From positions 53,501 through 117,500 of the forward strand of contig JAUIAV010000013.1 in NCBI GenBank assembly GCA_030425195.1: a stretch of DNA of 64,000 bases, read 5' to 3'. This DNA comes from Gammaproteobacteria bacterium (GTDB taxonomy: Bacteria > Pseudomonadota > Gammaproteobacteria > Pseudomonadales > Azotimanducaceae). Made by a program: the position numbers and the translations under genes. The notes beneath the pieces are model-generated. The model saw nothing but the letters and a program-made list of their open reading frames with translations, ran no database searches and was not told the origin of the DNA. This document shows positions 43,110 through 52,723 of this stretch, piece after piece. Position 1 is the stretch's first letter. Each line of letters begins with the position of its first letter.

Positions 43110-45050
43110 TCAGGCGCCGGCCCGGTTCTCCACCAGATCGTCCACCACTGCGGGTTCCGCCAGCGTGGAGGTGTCTCCCAGATTGTCGAGATCGTCCGCC
43201 GCGATCTTGCGCAGAATGCGCCGCATGATCTTGCCGGAGCGGGTTTTGGGCAGACCCGGGGCGAACTGGATGTGCTCCGGTCGCGCAAAGGGTCCGATCT
43301 CGCTGCGGACCAGCTGAATCAGCTCTTCGCGCAGCCTGTCAGGATCCTCGTTGTTACCCGCCATCAGCGTCACGTAGGCGTAAATGCCTTCCCCCTTCAC
43401 GTCGTGCGGGAATCCCACCACGGCGGCTTCCGCCACCGCCTCGTGCAGCACCAGCGCGCTTTCCACCTCGGCCGTGCCGATGCGGTGTCCGGAGACGTTC
43501 ATCACGTCGTCCACGCGACCGGTGATCCAGTAGTAGCCGTCCGCATCCCGGCGGGCACCGTCACCGGTGAAGTAGAAGCCTTTGTAGGTGCTGTAGTAGG
43601 TGTCGATGACCCGCTGGTGATCCCCGTAAACCGTACGGATCTGACCGGGCCAGCTCCGGGTGATGACCAGGTTGCCGGAGGCTTCCGTCTCCGTGAGCAC
43701 CTTGCCTTCCGCGTCCACCAGTGCGGGTTCGACGCCGAAAAACGGCCGGGTGGCGCTGCCGGGTTTGAGTGCGGTGGCGCCGGGCAGAGGTGTGATCATG
43801 ATCCCGCCGGTCTCCGTCTGCCACCAGGTATCGACGATGGGGCATCGCTCTTCGCCCACCACCTTGTGATACCACTCCCAGGCTTCCGGATTGATGGGTT
43901 CGCCCACGCTGCCCAGCAGACGCAGGCTCTTGCGTGAGTGGCGGGTGACGAATTCGTTGCCCTGGCCCATGAGCTGCCGGATGGCCGTAGGCGCGGTGTA
44001 GAAGATGTTCACCTCGTGTTTGTCCACCACTTCCCAGCACCGGCCTGCGTCCGGCCAGGTGGGTACGCCTTCGAACATGAGCGTGGTGGCACCGTTGGCC
44101 AGAGGACCGTAGACGATGTAGGTGTGTCCGGTAATCCAGCCCACGTCTGCCGTGCACCAGTAGATGTCACCATCGTGGTAGTCGAAAACGTACTTGTGCG
44201 TCATGGCGGCCTGCAGCAGGTAGCCGGCGGTGCCATGCTGAACGCCTTTGGGTTTGCCCGTGGACCCGGAGGTGTAGAGGATGAAGGAAGGATCCTCCGC
44301 ATCCATGATCTCGGGTTCGCAGAGCTCAGCCTGTTCGGCCACCAGCTCGTGGTACCAGACATCCCGTTCCGGATGCCAGGCCACGTCCGCGCCGGTTCGG
44401 CGCACGGTGAGCACCGTATGCACGTTGGGGCAGTCGGCCAGTGCTTCCTCGGCGTTCGCCTTGAGCGGCACGGTCCGGCCGCCGCGCACGCCTTCGTCTG
44501 CAGTGATGAGCAGGCGGCAATCCGAATCCAGGATCCGATCACGCAGCGACTGGGGTGAAAAGCCGCCGAAGACCACGGAATGGACGGCGCCGATGCGCAT
44601 GCAGGCCAGCATGGCGTAGGCGGCTTCCGGAATCATGGGCATGTAGATGCAGACCCGGTCGCCCTTCGAAACACCTCGGGCTTTCAGTGCGTTGGCCAGA
44701 CGGCAGACGTGCCCGTGCAGTTCCCGGTAGCTGATGCGGGACACATCGCCGGTATCGCCTTCCCAGATGATGGCGGTCTGATCACCCCGGGTTTCCAGGT
44801 GCCGGTCGATGCAGTTGTAGGCGATGTTCAGCTTACCGCCTTTGAACCAGCTCACCCGGCCGGCGGGCATGTCGGCCTCGGATATCTCCGTCCACTTCTC
44901 GAACCAGTCCACGAAGATGTCCGCCTGCTCCGCCCAGAAGCCTTCCGGATCGTTGATCGAGCGGTCGTAGAGTGCCTGGTACTGGTCTTCGTTGATGAAG
45001 CAGCGGTCCCTTACCGATTCCGGGACGGGTACAACGTGTATCTCAGACAT
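43110..45050 (-). CDS. acs: acetyl-CoA synthetase, AMP-forming
   Basis: 646 aa, usual length (about 650). Activates acetate through acetyl-AMP to acetyl-CoA. Adenylate-forming motifs are present: [15 protein letters not shown] (A3), [11 protein letters not shown] (A5), [20 protein letters not shown] (A7/A8), and the C-terminal [17 protein letters not shown] with the Lys regulated by acetylation in this family. It is the last gene of the pgi-acs pair (19 bases apart). The start region is duplicated: a decoy ATG with the better-placed ribosome-binding site lies 16 bases upstream (see 45043-45066). Confidence 0.97.
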   Translation of the reverse strand: MSEIHVVPVPESVRDRCFINEDQYQALYDRSINDPEGFWAEQADIFVDWFEKWTEISEADMPAGRVSWFKGGKLNIAYNCIDRHLETRGDQTAIIWEGDTGDVSRISYRELHGHVCRLANALKARGVSKGDRVCIYMPMIPEAAYAMLACMRIGAVHSVVFGGFSPQSLRDRILDSDCRLLITADEGVRGGRTVPLKANAEEALADCPNVHTVLTVRRTGADVAWHPERDVWYHELVAEQAELCEPEIMDAEDPSFILYTSGSTGKPKGVQHGTAGYLLQAAMTHKYVFDYHDGDIYWCTADVGWITGHTYIVYGPLANGATTLMFEGVPTWPDAGRCWEVVDKHEVNIFYTAPTAIRQLMGQGNEFVTRHSRKSLRLLGSVGEPINPEAWEWYHKVVGEERCPIVDTWWQTETGGIMITPLPGATALKPGSATRPFFGVEPALVDAEGKVLTETEASGNLVITRSWPGQIRTVYGDHQRVIDTYYSTYKGFYFTGDGARRDADGYYWITGRVDDVMNVSGHRIGTAEVESALVLHEAVAEAAVVGFPHDVKGEGIYAYVTLMAGNNEDPDRLREELIQLVRSEIGPFARPEHIQFAPGLPKTRSGKIMRRILRKIAADDLDNLGDTSTLAEPAVVDDLVENRAGA

Positions 45051-45066
45051 TTTGAATCTCAGACAT
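45043..45066 (-). other. duplicated acs start region with seven-codon micro-ORF
   Basis: ATGTCTGAGAT occurs twice 16 bases apart on the minus strand (45066-45056 and 45050-45040). The upstream ATG has AAGGA seven bases before it and reads M-S-E-I-Q-N-V then TGA (45045-45043), out of frame with acs and ending just inside it. The acs ATG has only GAG at suitable distance. Initiation could be by re-initiation or coupling. Confidence 0.7.
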
Positions 45067-45069
45067 GAC

Positions 45070-46605
45070 TTAGTCCTTAGTGGTCAGGTATTCGATCAGC
45101 CCCCGGGTCGAGCCGTCCTGCGAGAGCGCCGACCTGCCGCCGAGCTGCTCGAAGATCGGAATGGCCAGGCGTTTGCCGAGCTCGACCCCCCATTGATCGA
45201 ACGAGTTTATGTCCCAGATCACACCTTGGCAAAACACCACCTGCTCATAGAGCGCGATCAGAGCACCCAGGCTTGCGGGAGTCAGAGCAGGGAGAACGAG
45301 GGTCGTCGTGGGCTTGCCGCCGCGAACCCGTCTGTGCGGATTCTCATCGCCCGCGCCGAGCAGCATGGCCTGGCTCTGTGCCAGGGCATTGGCGTTCAGC
45401 CAGCGATGATGCTCAGCAGGTGGCGCTCCCTCCGCGACCAGGATGAAATCCGCAGCGAAGGAACGGGTGCCCTGATGGAGCAGCTGGTGGTAGGCATGCT
45501 GTCCGTTGGTGCCTCTGCCCCCCCAGACGACGGGCATCGTGTGTACGGAGACGTCGCTGCCATCCTGGTGCACGCTCTTGCCATTGGACTCCATGATGAG
45601 CTGCTGCAGGAAATCGGGCAGCAACCGCAGACGTTCCGCGTAGGGCAGGATGGCCTGATTCGTGACACCGAGGAAGTTGTAGTTCCAGATACCGGCCAGG
45701 GCCATGAGTACGGGCAAGTTCTGCTCCAGGGCCGTCCCCCGGAAGTGTTCATCCATGGCCCGGCCACCGGCTAGGAACTCCAGGAACCCCTGCCGGCCCA
45801 GGGCCAGCGCCAGGGGAATCCCCACCGGCGACCAGACCGAGTACCGGCCCCCGACCCAGTCCCACATGGGATAGACATTGGTATCGGGGATGCCGAACGC
45901 CGCAGCGGCCTGGAGATTCGTCGAAATGGCGATGAAATGCCGGGCGATGAACGCCGCGTCGCCGTTGCGTTCGAGGAACCAGCGGCGCGCGCTCTCGGCG
46001 TTCACGCGGGTCTCGAGCGTGGAGAAGCTCTTGGAGACGATCACGAACAGGGTCCGTTCGGGATTCAGGCCTGCGAGTGCATCTCCGAGCGCCGCACCAT
46101 CGATATTGGCGACGAAGTGAATGCGCGGCCCTCCCGTATGTGGCTGGCGCAGGGATTCCACCGCCAGCTCCGGTCCCAGGTGACTGCCGCCGATACCGAT
46201 ATGTACCACGTCGGTGATGGCGGCACCCGTGGCCCCCCGCCAGCTGCCGCCTCTGACCGCTTCCGCAAGCTCCAGCACCTTCTGGAGGACACCGGCTGCC
46301 TCGCGGGCGACCTCCGGCATCTGATCCGGCGGCGCTCTCAGCGCCGTGTGCAGGGCCGGCCGGTCTTCGCTGTGATTGATGACGGCGCCGTCGAACTGCG
46401 CCTCGATCGCTTCCGGCAGGCCCATTTCCCCGGCCAGCGCGATCAGAGCCGCGAGCACTTCGGGGGTCAGCTGCTGCTTGGTGAGATCGGCATGCAGGCC
46501 TGCTGCGTCCACGGTGAGCGGCTTCAGCTGTTCAGGTTCGGTGTCCCCCTGTTTCGAAGCCAGCACGGAAAGCGCCTTCCATTGACTGGTGGTCTCCGGC
46601 TTCAC
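45070..46605 (-). CDS. pgi: glucose-6-phosphate isomerase
   Basis: 511 aa. Interconverts glucose-6-phosphate and fructose-6-phosphate. Signatures: [59 protein letters not shown] segment [35 protein letters not shown] (in part) and the C-terminal [13 protein letters not shown] with the conserved Lys. Starts three bases after the deoxynucleoside kinase stop. pgi next to acs is also seen in Pseudomonas. Confidence 0.96.
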   Translation of the reverse strand: MKPETTSQWKALSVLASKQGDTEPEQLKPLTVDAAGLHADLTKQQLTPEVLAALIALAGEMGLPEAIEAQFDGAVINHSEDRPALHTALRAPPDQMPEVAREAAGVLQKVLELAEAVRGGSWRGATGAAITDVVHIGIGGSHLGPELAVESLRQPHTGGPRIHFVANIDGAALGDALAGLNPERTLFVIVSKSFSTLETRVNAESARRWFLERNGDAAFIARHFIAISTNLQAAAAFGIPDTNVYPMWDWVGGRYSVWSPVGIPLALALGRQGFLEFLAGGRAMDEHFRGTALEQNLPVLMALAGIWNYNFLGVTNQAILPYAERLRLLPDFLQQLIMESNGKSVHQDGSDVSVHTMPVVWGGRGTNGQHAYHQLLHQGTRSFAADFILVAEGAPPAEHHRWLNANALAQSQAMLLGAGDENPHRRVRGGKPTTTLVLPALTPASLGALIALYEQVVFCQGVIWDINSFDQWGVELGKRLAIPIFEQLGGRSALSQDGSTRGLIEYLTTKD

Positions 46606-46608
46606 GAT

Positions 46609-47322
46609 TCAGATCAGCTGTGGATGGGGATTGAAGTACTGACGGGGGCCATCCATGGCGATCACCTGCTCCAGCAGGGCATCGAAGTGACCGGCATTGC
46701 CGGCCAGGTCGATCTCGGTGGCGTTAACCACCAGCAGCGGTGCATCGTTGTAGAAGTGAAAGAATTCGGTGTAGGAGTCGATCAGCGCGTTCAGATAGTC
46801 GGCGCTGATCTGGCGTTCCGACTCGATGCCCCGGGCACGGATGCGGGTGATCAGCACGTCAGCGGGCGCCTGCAGATAGATGACCAGATCCGGGCGGGGT
46901 GGTTCGATGGAAAGACTCTGACGGATCTGCTGGTACAGGCCGAACTCGTTGTCGTCCAGGGTCAGCCGGGCGAAGAGCTCATCCTTCTCCATCAGAAAAT
47001 CGGCAACCAGATTGGGTGCCAGAAGATCCTGATTTCTCAGATCCGCAATCTGTTCCGCGCGGTGCAGGAGAAAGAAGAGCTGTGTGGGCAGCGCGTGCCG
47101 TTTGCCTTCCCGGTAGTAACGATCCAGAAACGGATTCTCGCTGGCGGGTTCGCGAAGGAGCGAGTACGAGAGGGTCTGCGCGAGCTTGTTCGCGAGCGTG
47201 GTCTTGCCGACCCCGATCGGCCCCTCCACGGCGATGTAGCCGGGCAGGTGTCTGCCGGCCAGCATCTGGCGGGATCCGGCGGTCACATCGACCGTTACTG
47301 GCTCTTGGGCAACGCTGGTCAT
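46609..47322 (-). CDS. deoxynucleoside kinase family protein
   Basis: 237 aa P-loop kinase of the dNK (deoxyadenosine/deoxyguanosine kinase-like) family. P-loop GYIAVEGPIGVGKTTLANKL in part (VEGPIGVGKTT); the ERxPxSN-equivalent LLREPASENPFLDRYY; a DRx-like lid RIRARGIESERQIS. Substrate unknown; salvage of deoxynucleosides is the family role. Met20 (MLAGRHLPGYIAVEG) is an alternative start. It occupies the place where folK-panBC lies between pcnB and pgi in Pseudomonas. Confidence 0.85.
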   Translation of the reverse strand: MTSVAQEPVTVDVTAGSRQMLAGRHLPGYIAVEGPIGVGKTTLANKLAQTLSYSLLREPASENPFLDRYYREGKRHALPTQLFFLLHRAEQIADLRNQDLLAPNLVADFLMEKDELFARLTLDDNEFGLYQQIRQSLSIEPPRPDLVIYLQAPADVLITRIRARGIESERQISADYLNALIDSYTEFFHFYNDAPLLVVNATEIDLAGNAGHFDALLEQVIAMDGPRQYFNPHPQLI

Positions 47323-47387
47323 ACAGCTGGGAGTCTGCCAGATCTGGCCCGGCTGCCATAGCCCAACCCGGGCATGGCAGCGTCTTC

Positions 47388-48710
47388 TCAGGCAGCGGTA
47401 TCGTTTCCGTCGGTGGAGGCGGGGGATTTGCGCCGTCTGCGCCGCCGGCGCTTCTTGCCGGGCGCGGTGCCCCGGCGCTCCTCGATCATGGTTTTGCGTT
47501 CGGATTCACTCACTTCCTGATAGCGGGTCCACCATTCCGCGGCCTCGGTGATCGCGGCGGCTTCCTCGTCCGTACCGATGCTGGTGTCGCCTGCCTCGGC
47601 CCGCAGCAGCAGGAAGTCGTAAGCCGCCCGGAACCGGGCATGTCCTGCCAGCCGGTGGATGGCCCTGGGCTGCCGTCCGATCAGCCGTTCCTGAAGCTGC
47701 CAGACTTCCCGGATGAACTGGGAAAAGCGGCGCGGCACGGCCATGATCTGCTGCTGCTCGGCCAGGCAGTCGGTGGCGGCGTGGCCTCTGGCCTCCGCGG
47801 GCTTCATCTCTTCGAGCAGGTCCGCCACGCGCGCCTGGTAGTCGGCCCAGAGCAGCACGGCCAGCAGAAATCCCGGCGTGACGGGCTTTTCTTCGCGGAT
47901 CCGGTCATCCGTGTTGCGCATGGCTCTCGGGACCAAGGGATCGTTCGGATCGCATCCGGGAAACAGAGCGGCGCGCAGGGGCGTGGCTACGAGAAATTCC
48001 CAGGCCCGCTCGGCCTGGCCGGACATGAGGATCTTCTGAATCTCGTCGAACAGCCGGGCGGGTGGTACGGCTGCGAGTGCGCTGGCGGCCTCGGGCAGAC
48101 ACTGGGAGATTTCCGGATCCAGATCGCAATCGAGCTTGGCCTGAAATCTTATGGCCCTCAGTGCCCGGACCGGATCCTCACGGACCCGGGTGGCCGCGTC
48201 ACCGATGAAACGCAGGTGTCCGGATTCCAGGTCCTCCAGGCCGCCGACGTAGTCGAGGATCTCTTCGGTCTGCGGATCGTAGTAGAGCGCGTTGATGGTG
48301 AAGTCGCGCCGGAAGGCATCCTCTTCCAGGGTGCCGTAGACGTTGTCGCGAAGGATCATGCCGGCAGCGGAATGGGCCCGTTCGTCCTCTTCCTCCGCCA
48401 CCGCCCGCCTGAAGGTGGAGACTTCGATGAGCTCCCGGCCGTAGCGCACATGTGCGATGCGAAACCGCCGGCCCACCAGCCTGGAGCGGCGGAACAGGTC
48501 GCGGACCTCTTCCGGTGTGGCGTCGGTCGCCACGTCGAAATCCTTCGGGGTCAGGCCGAGCAGGAGATCTCTCACGCAGCCTCCCACGATCAGTCCCGCG
48601 TAGCCGGCTGCCTGCAGCTTCGCCGTCACATCCAGGGCATTGGGGCTGACCCGCTCCGAGGTGAGGCCGTGTTCCGTGGCGTCCAGACGCCGTACTTCAG
48701 TCAAGCTCAA
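47388..48710 (-). CDS. pcnB: poly(A) polymerase I
   Basis: 440 aa nucleotidyltransferase that adds 3' poly(A) tails and promotes RNA decay. Active-site motif GLIVGGCVRDLLLGLTPKDF with DFDVATDA, then RFRIAHVRYGRELIEVSTFR and RRDFTINALYYDP. The basic C-terminal tail (KKRRRRRRRKSPA) suits RNA binding and separates it from the shorter CCA-adding enzymes. TTG 48710 overlaps the regulator's TGA (TTGA). Confidence 0.95.
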   Translation of the reverse strand: MSLTEVRRLDATEHGLTSERVSPNALDVTAKLQAAGYAGLIVGGCVRDLLLGLTPKDFDVATDATPEEVRDLFRRSRLVGRRFRIAHVRYGRELIEVSTFRRAVAEEEDERAHSAAGMILRDNVYGTLEEDAFRRDFTINALYYDPQTEEILDYVGGLEDLESGHLRFIGDAATRVREDPVRALRAIRFQAKLDCDLDPEISQCLPEAASALAAVPPARLFDEIQKILMSGQAERAWEFLVATPLRAALFPGCDPNDPLVPRAMRNTDDRIREEKPVTPGFLLAVLLWADYQARVADLLEEMKPAEARGHAATDCLAEQQQIMAVPRRFSQFIREVWQLQERLIGRQPRAIHRLAGHARFRAAYDFLLLRAEAGDTSIGTDEEAAAITEAAEWWTRYQEVSESERKTMIEERRGTAPGKKRRRRRRRKSPASTDGNDTAA

Positions 48711-49966
48711 CTGACATCTCTTCTTCGGCCCCGTTTCTTGGTTTTCTTGCGCGGGATGTTCAGCCGCTGTCGACGCTCCCAGAGACTCTTCCGGCTGATA
48801 CCGAGTTTTTCCGCCAGCTCCGTCTCCGTCATGCTGTCCTGATGGGTGGTCACGAAGTTGACGAAGTAGTCCTCGATCGTCTGGTCCGGCGCCGGCGTGG
48901 ACGCCGGGACGGTGTCTTCCTTTCGAGGCGGCTCGATGGCGAGCATGGCGGTGCTGATCTCGCCCCCATCGGACAGAATCACCGCCCGCTGGATGGCATT
49001 CTCCAGCTCTCTCACGTTACCTGGCCAGCGGTAGCGGAGCATGTCTGTCTGGGTCCCGGCGGCGAAGGAAAGATCGCGTTTGCCGAGCTTTTCCATCGTT
49101 CGGGTAAGGATCTCTTCCGCCAGCAGCAGCACGTCGTCTCCCCGGTCACGCAGCGGCGGTATCTCGAGCGCGACCACCTTGAGCCGGTAGTAGAGATCTC
49201 TGCGGAAATGGCCGCTGCTGACCAGACTCTCCAGATCCCGGGTCGTGGCGACGATGAGCCTCACGTCCACGGTGGATTCCAGCGCGTGCAGAAGACGTGC
49301 CTGGGCGCCGGATGGCAGCTCGCCGACTTCATCCAGAAACAGCGTTCCACCCGTGGCCGTAAACAGCAGCCCGCCGGCGTTGTCCGGGCCCGCTCCGAAC
49401 AGTTCCGCTTCAATGAGATCACCCGGAACGGTGGCGCAGTTCAGAGAAATCAGCGGGGCTGCGTTTCGGCCGCTGGCGGCATGCACCGCCCGGGCGACCA
49501 GCTCCTTGCCGGTGCCGGATTCTCCGGAGATGAGCACGGTGGAATCCGTGGGACCGACCTTGGCGACGTTGTCTGCCAGGGTCTGCATGGCCGGGCTTGC
49601 ACCGATGGTACGGGAAGCCGCATCGACGGCGTCTTCACATCCGGCAATCGCACGGCCGAGACTGTCGAGCAGCTCTTCCCGTGTGCAGGTTTCCGCCAGG
49701 TAGTCGCAGGCGCCTGCTTTGATGGCGGTCACTGCCCGGCGGATGTCCGGTTCTTCGTCGAGGATGAGTACAGGCAGCGACCGGGCCGACAAGGCGTCCG
49801 TCAGGCGCTCATAGGCACAGACGATTGCGTTGGCAGCGGCGGCAAGTCCGGCCAGCTCTCCCGGAGTGGCGACTGACACCGACTCGAAACCCTCCGCATC
49901 TGCCAGCAGGGCGTCGATGTGTCGCGTCAGCCGCGAACCGGAGTCCAGCACGAGTATTCGATTCAT
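48707..49966 (-). CDS. NtrC/CbrB-like AAA+ regulator with degenerate receiver and no GAFTGA loop
   Basis: 419 aa at the chromosomal position of cbrB. Residues 1-115 are receiver-like (RILVLDSGSR), but the phosphoacceptor strand reads NAIVCAYERL with no Asp. The AAA+ domain (about 120-345) keeps Walker A GESGTGKE, Walker B GGTLFLDEVGELP and the sensor WPGNVRELENAI. Between ELFG and GGTLFLDE there are only 14 residues against about 21 in NtrC-type proteins, and the sigma54-contacting GAFTGA is absent. A Fis-type helix-turn-helix closes the protein (TELAEKLGISRKSLWERRQR). It probably binds DNA but not sigma54, perhaps acting like TyrR. No sensor kinase gene adjoins it. Confidence 0.88.
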   Translation of the reverse strand: MNRILVLDSGSRLTRHIDALLADAEGFESVSVATPGELAGLAAAANAIVCAYERLTDALSARSLPVLILDEEPDIRRAVTAIKAGACDYLAETCTREELLDSLGRAIAGCEDAVDAASRTIGASPAMQTLADNVAKVGPTDSTVLISGESGTGKELVARAVHAASGRNAAPLISLNCATVPGDLIEAELFGAGPDNAGGLLFTATGGTLFLDEVGELPSGAQARLLHALESTVDVRLIVATTRDLESLVSSGHFRRDLYYRLKVVALEIPPLRDRGDDVLLLAEEILTRTMEKLGKRDLSFAAGTQTDMLRYRWPGNVRELENAIQRAVILSDGGEISTAMLAIEPPRKEDTVPASTPAPDQTIEDYFVNFVTTHQDSMTETELAEKLGISRKSLWERRQRLNIPRKKTKKRGRRRDVS

Positions 49967-49995
49967 GTGGAAGCGGATGTTAACAAAAAGCGCGG

Positions 49996-50865
49996 TCAGT
50001 GACGGTAGCTTGACGGGCCGTCCCTGAGCGCCTTCAGGGAGAATGTCCCAGCCGCCCAGGCCAGCAGCTGCTCAGGTGTGGAGGCCCGTGCCTCCGCCGG
50101 TGGGGACAGACCGAGGGCCGGGAGCACGTGGATCAGATTGGCGGTGGGACGCCGGTCGTCGAGTGCCTGGGCGAACGTCTGCTTGGACAGTTTCTGGCCC
50201 GTCCCGTTCACCAGCAGGGGAATGTGGCCATACGCCGGCGTTTCGCCCTCCAGGAGCCGGATCAGGTGTATCTGGCGGGCGGTGTTGTCGAGCAGATCCC
50301 GGCCCCTGATCACCCGTTTGATCCTTGCCTGGCCGTCGTCCACAGCCGTCGCCAGCTGGTAGGCGACGATGCCGTCCCGGCGCCGGATCACGAAATCGCC
50401 GACCGTATCCGTGAGCGTTTCTCGGATCGGCCCCGCCACCAGGTCCTCGAAGGCGATGGGGGTGGCATTGGTGCGCACTCTGAGCGCGGCGCCCGCCGCG
50501 GAAAGGGAGAGATGCCGGCAGGTGCCGGGATAACGCGTCTGCCCCTTCAGTCGTTTTCTCGAGCAGGTGCAGTAGAAGGTATGTCCAGCCCGGCTCAGCC
50601 GGTCTATGGCTTCCTCGTACCGGGAAACGCGCTCACTCTGCCGGATGACAGGGCCGTCCCAGTGAAGCCCGTGTGCCTCCAGGGAGGCGAGAATGGCATC
50701 TTCCGCGCCGGGAACGTTTCTCGGTGTGTCCAGGTCGTCGATACGGACGAGCCAGTCGCCGCCCTGCTGGCGGGCATCCAGAAAGCTGGCGGTTGCGGCG
50801 AGAAGAGAGCCGAAATGAAGGGGACCGGTAGGGGAAGGCGCAAACCGGCCCGCATCAGCCGCCAT
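49996..50865 (-). CDS. gluQ: glutamyl-Q tRNA(Asp) synthetase
   Basis: 289 aa from ATG 50865. A truncated GluRS-like enzyme that attaches glutamate to queuosine 34 of tRNA-Asp. Class I motifs: RFAPSPTGPLHFGSLLAA (HIGH-like) and GQKLSKQT (KMSKS-like). Zinc ligands CTCSRKRLKGQTRYPGTC match the family's C-x-C...Y-x3-C site. A longer frame runs upstream to 50997 but would overlap dksA by 118 bases and adds nonhomologous sequence. dksA-gluQ adjacency is conserved. Confidence 0.93.
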   Translation of the reverse strand: MAADAGRFAPSPTGPLHFGSLLAATASFLDARQQGGDWLVRIDDLDTPRNVPGAEDAILASLEAHGLHWDGPVIRQSERVSRYEEAIDRLSRAGHTFYCTCSRKRLKGQTRYPGTCRHLSLSAAGAALRVRTNATPIAFEDLVAGPIRETLTDTVGDFVIRRRDGIVAYQLATAVDDGQARIKRVIRGRDLLDNTARQIHLIRLLEGETPAYGHIPLLVNGTGQKLSKQTFAQALDDRRPTANLIHVLPALGLSPPAEARASTPEQLLAWAAGTFSLKALRDGPSSYRH

Positions 50866-50879
50866 GGATGGCTCCGGGG

Positions 50880-51338
50880 CTACCCGTGCAGCTGCTTTTC
50901 TTTGATTTCGTCCAGCGACTTGCAGTCGATGCACTGAGTCGCCGTCGGCCGGGCTTCGAGGCGCCTGAGACCGATTTCCACGCCACAGGTGTCGCAATAG
51001 CCGAAGTCTTCCTGATCGATCCGGTCGATGGTCTGGTCGATCTTCTTGATCAGCTTACGTTCCCGGTCCCGGGTGCGCAGCTCGATGCTGAACTCCTCTT
51101 CCTGGGTTGCCCGGTCTGCAGGATCGGGGAAATTGGCGGCCTCGTCGCGCATGTGATGCACGGTCCGGTCGACTTCTTCCATCAGCTCCTGACGCCACTT
51201 CCCCAGAATGTTGCGGAAGTGGTCCAGCTGGCCCTCGCTCATGTAGGGCTCGTTCTTCTTGGGCTTGTAGGGGGTGAAATTCTTGAACGGCGAATCGGCC
51301 GTTTTAGAAGCAGATTTCTTGCGTGCAGTGGACGCCAT
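50880..51338 (-). CDS. dksA: RNA polymerase-binding transcription factor DksA
   Basis: 152 aa. Works with ppGpp in the RNA polymerase secondary channel to repress stable-RNA promoters and activate amino-acid genes. The coiled-coil tip DPADRATQ has the acidic residues needed for activity. The zinc finger is CDTCGVEIGLRRLEARPTA then CIDC (C-x2-C...C-x2-C). The start at ATG 51338 is preceded by AGAGGA about 12 bases upstream. Confidence 0.97.
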   Translation of the reverse strand: MASTARKKSASKTADSPFKNFTPYKPKKNEPYMSEGQLDHFRNILGKWRQELMEEVDRTVHHMRDEAANFPDPADRATQEEEFSIELRTRDRERKLIKKIDQTIDRIDQEDFGYCDTCGVEIGLRRLEARPTATQCIDCKSLDEIKEKQLHG

Positions 51339-51541
51339 ACTCAGATCAATCCTCTTCAGGAGGGCGAATCGGCCCCAAAATCGAAGGGCGCGTAAGCTAC
51401 CAGAACCGATGGGCGTTCGCTACAGGCGTTTTCAGGGTTTTTTTACCCGTTCACAAAGCATCGGGATCCGCCGGAGAAACGGCAAGGTTGTGGCCAAACC
51501 GCCCAGCGCGCATCATGCGCACGGTTTGTGACAACCAGTCG

Positions 51542-52723
51542 ATGATTGCAGAGAGACTGAACAGGATTGCGCCGTTCCGGGTGATGCAGCTCATGGAACG
51601 GGCCAAAGCGCTGGAAGCCCAGGGCCATCGGGTCGTGCATTTCGAGGTGGGTGAGCCCGATTTCGATACGGCCGACCCGATCGTTCAGGCTGGCCAGCGG
51701 GCATTGGCAGCCGGACACACCAAATACACTCAGGCGCTGGGCACTCCGGAGCTCCGTGCGCGCATTGCCCGCTACTACGAGGAGAGTGCCGGGATCTCGG
51801 TAGCGCCGGAGCGTATCGTGGTGACGTCCGGTGCGAGCGGCGGCCTCCTCCTGCTGGCGGGCCTGCTGCTGGACCCGGGCGATGAGCTGCTGATGCCGGA
51901 TCCGGGCTATCCGTGCAACGAGGTTTTCGTCGGAATGGTCAACGCCACTCCTGCGCGCATCAACGTGGAGGCGGACGAGGGATTCCAGGTCACGCCGGAC
52001 GGGCTGGCTCGTGCCTGGACTGATCGCGCCCGGGGCCTCCTGCTGGGGGCACCGGCAAATCCGACAGGGGCGCTGCCTTCCAGAGAGCGTCTGAGGACCC
52101 TCATCGACGCCGTTCATGCACGTGACGGGGTGTTTCTGCTGGACGAGATTTATCAGGGTCTCATTTACGGGGAGACCGGTGATCAGCCGGAGTACCGGAG
52201 CGGACTGACGGTGAGCGACGACATCTTCGTGCTCAACAGCTTCTCCAAATACTTCGGCATGACCGGCTGGCGGCTGGGCTGGATGGTGCTTCCGGAAGCG
52301 TATCTGGATGGGGTCAGCCGACTGGCGCAGAACCTGTTCATCTCGCCTTCGAGCATCGCGCAGCATGCGGCGCTTGCGGCTTTCGAACCGGATGCCATGC
52401 AGATTCACGAGGCGCGCCGGTGTGAGTTCGCCCGGCGCAGGGATCGGCTGTCCGCGGGGCTCCGGGATCTCGGGCTCAGTATTCCCGTGGACCCACAAGG
52501 CGCGTTCTACCTCTATGTGGACGTGTCCGCGTCCGGCCTCGATTCCGAGACCTTCTGCTGGCGTCTGATCGACGAGTATCAGGTGGCGGTCACGCCGGGG
52601 ATCGATTTCGGCAGTCATCTGGCGGACCGCTATGTGCGGTTCGCCTACACCACCGGCGACGAGGACATCGATATGGGTCTCGCCCGGATCCGCGATGCCC
52701 TCGAGGCCTGGAGTCGAAGTTGA
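51542..52723 (+). CDS. pyridoxal phosphate-dependent aminotransferase (class I/II)
   Basis: 393 aa from ATG 51542. Fold-type I aminotransferase. Motifs: VHFEVGEPDFDT, VTSGASGGLLLLAG, the Asn in GAPANPTGALPS, and the PLP Lys in NSFSKYFGMTGWRLGW (Lys236), followed by the carboxylate-binding Arg near the C-terminus (YVRFAYTTGD). The amino-acid substrate is not determined; aspartate/alanine-type enzymes are the closest class. The frame is open upstream to 51323, but those residues overlap the dksA promoter region. Its stop overlaps sfsA (TTGA). Confidence 0.9.
   Translation: MIAERLNRIAPFRVMQLMERAKALEAQGHRVVHFEVGEPDFDTADPIVQAGQRALAAGHTKYTQALGTPELRARIARYYEESAGISVAPERIVVTSGASGGLLLLAGLLLDPGDELLMPDPGYPCNEVFVGMVNATPARINVEADEGFQVTPDGLARAWTDRARGLLLGAPANPTGALPSRERLRTLIDAVHARDGVFLLDEIYQGLIYGETGDQPEYRSGLTVSDDIFVLNSFSKYFGMTGWRLGWMVLPEAYLDGVSRLAQNLFISPSSIAQHAALAAFEPDAMQIHEARRCEFARRRDRLSAGLRDLGLSIPVDPQGAFYLYVDVSASGLDSETFCWRLIDEYQVAVTPGIDFGSHLADRYVRFAYTTGDEDIDMGLARIRDALEAWSRS

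Noticed and set aside
46899..48842. Plus-strand frame of 647 codons opposite pcnB and the kinase gene
   Set aside because: Spans several minus-strand genes with clear motifs and has compositional rather than protein-like sequence.
50866..50997. 44-codon N-terminal extension of gluQ
   Set aside because: Overlaps dksA, and the synthetase fold begins at MAADAGRFAPSPTG.
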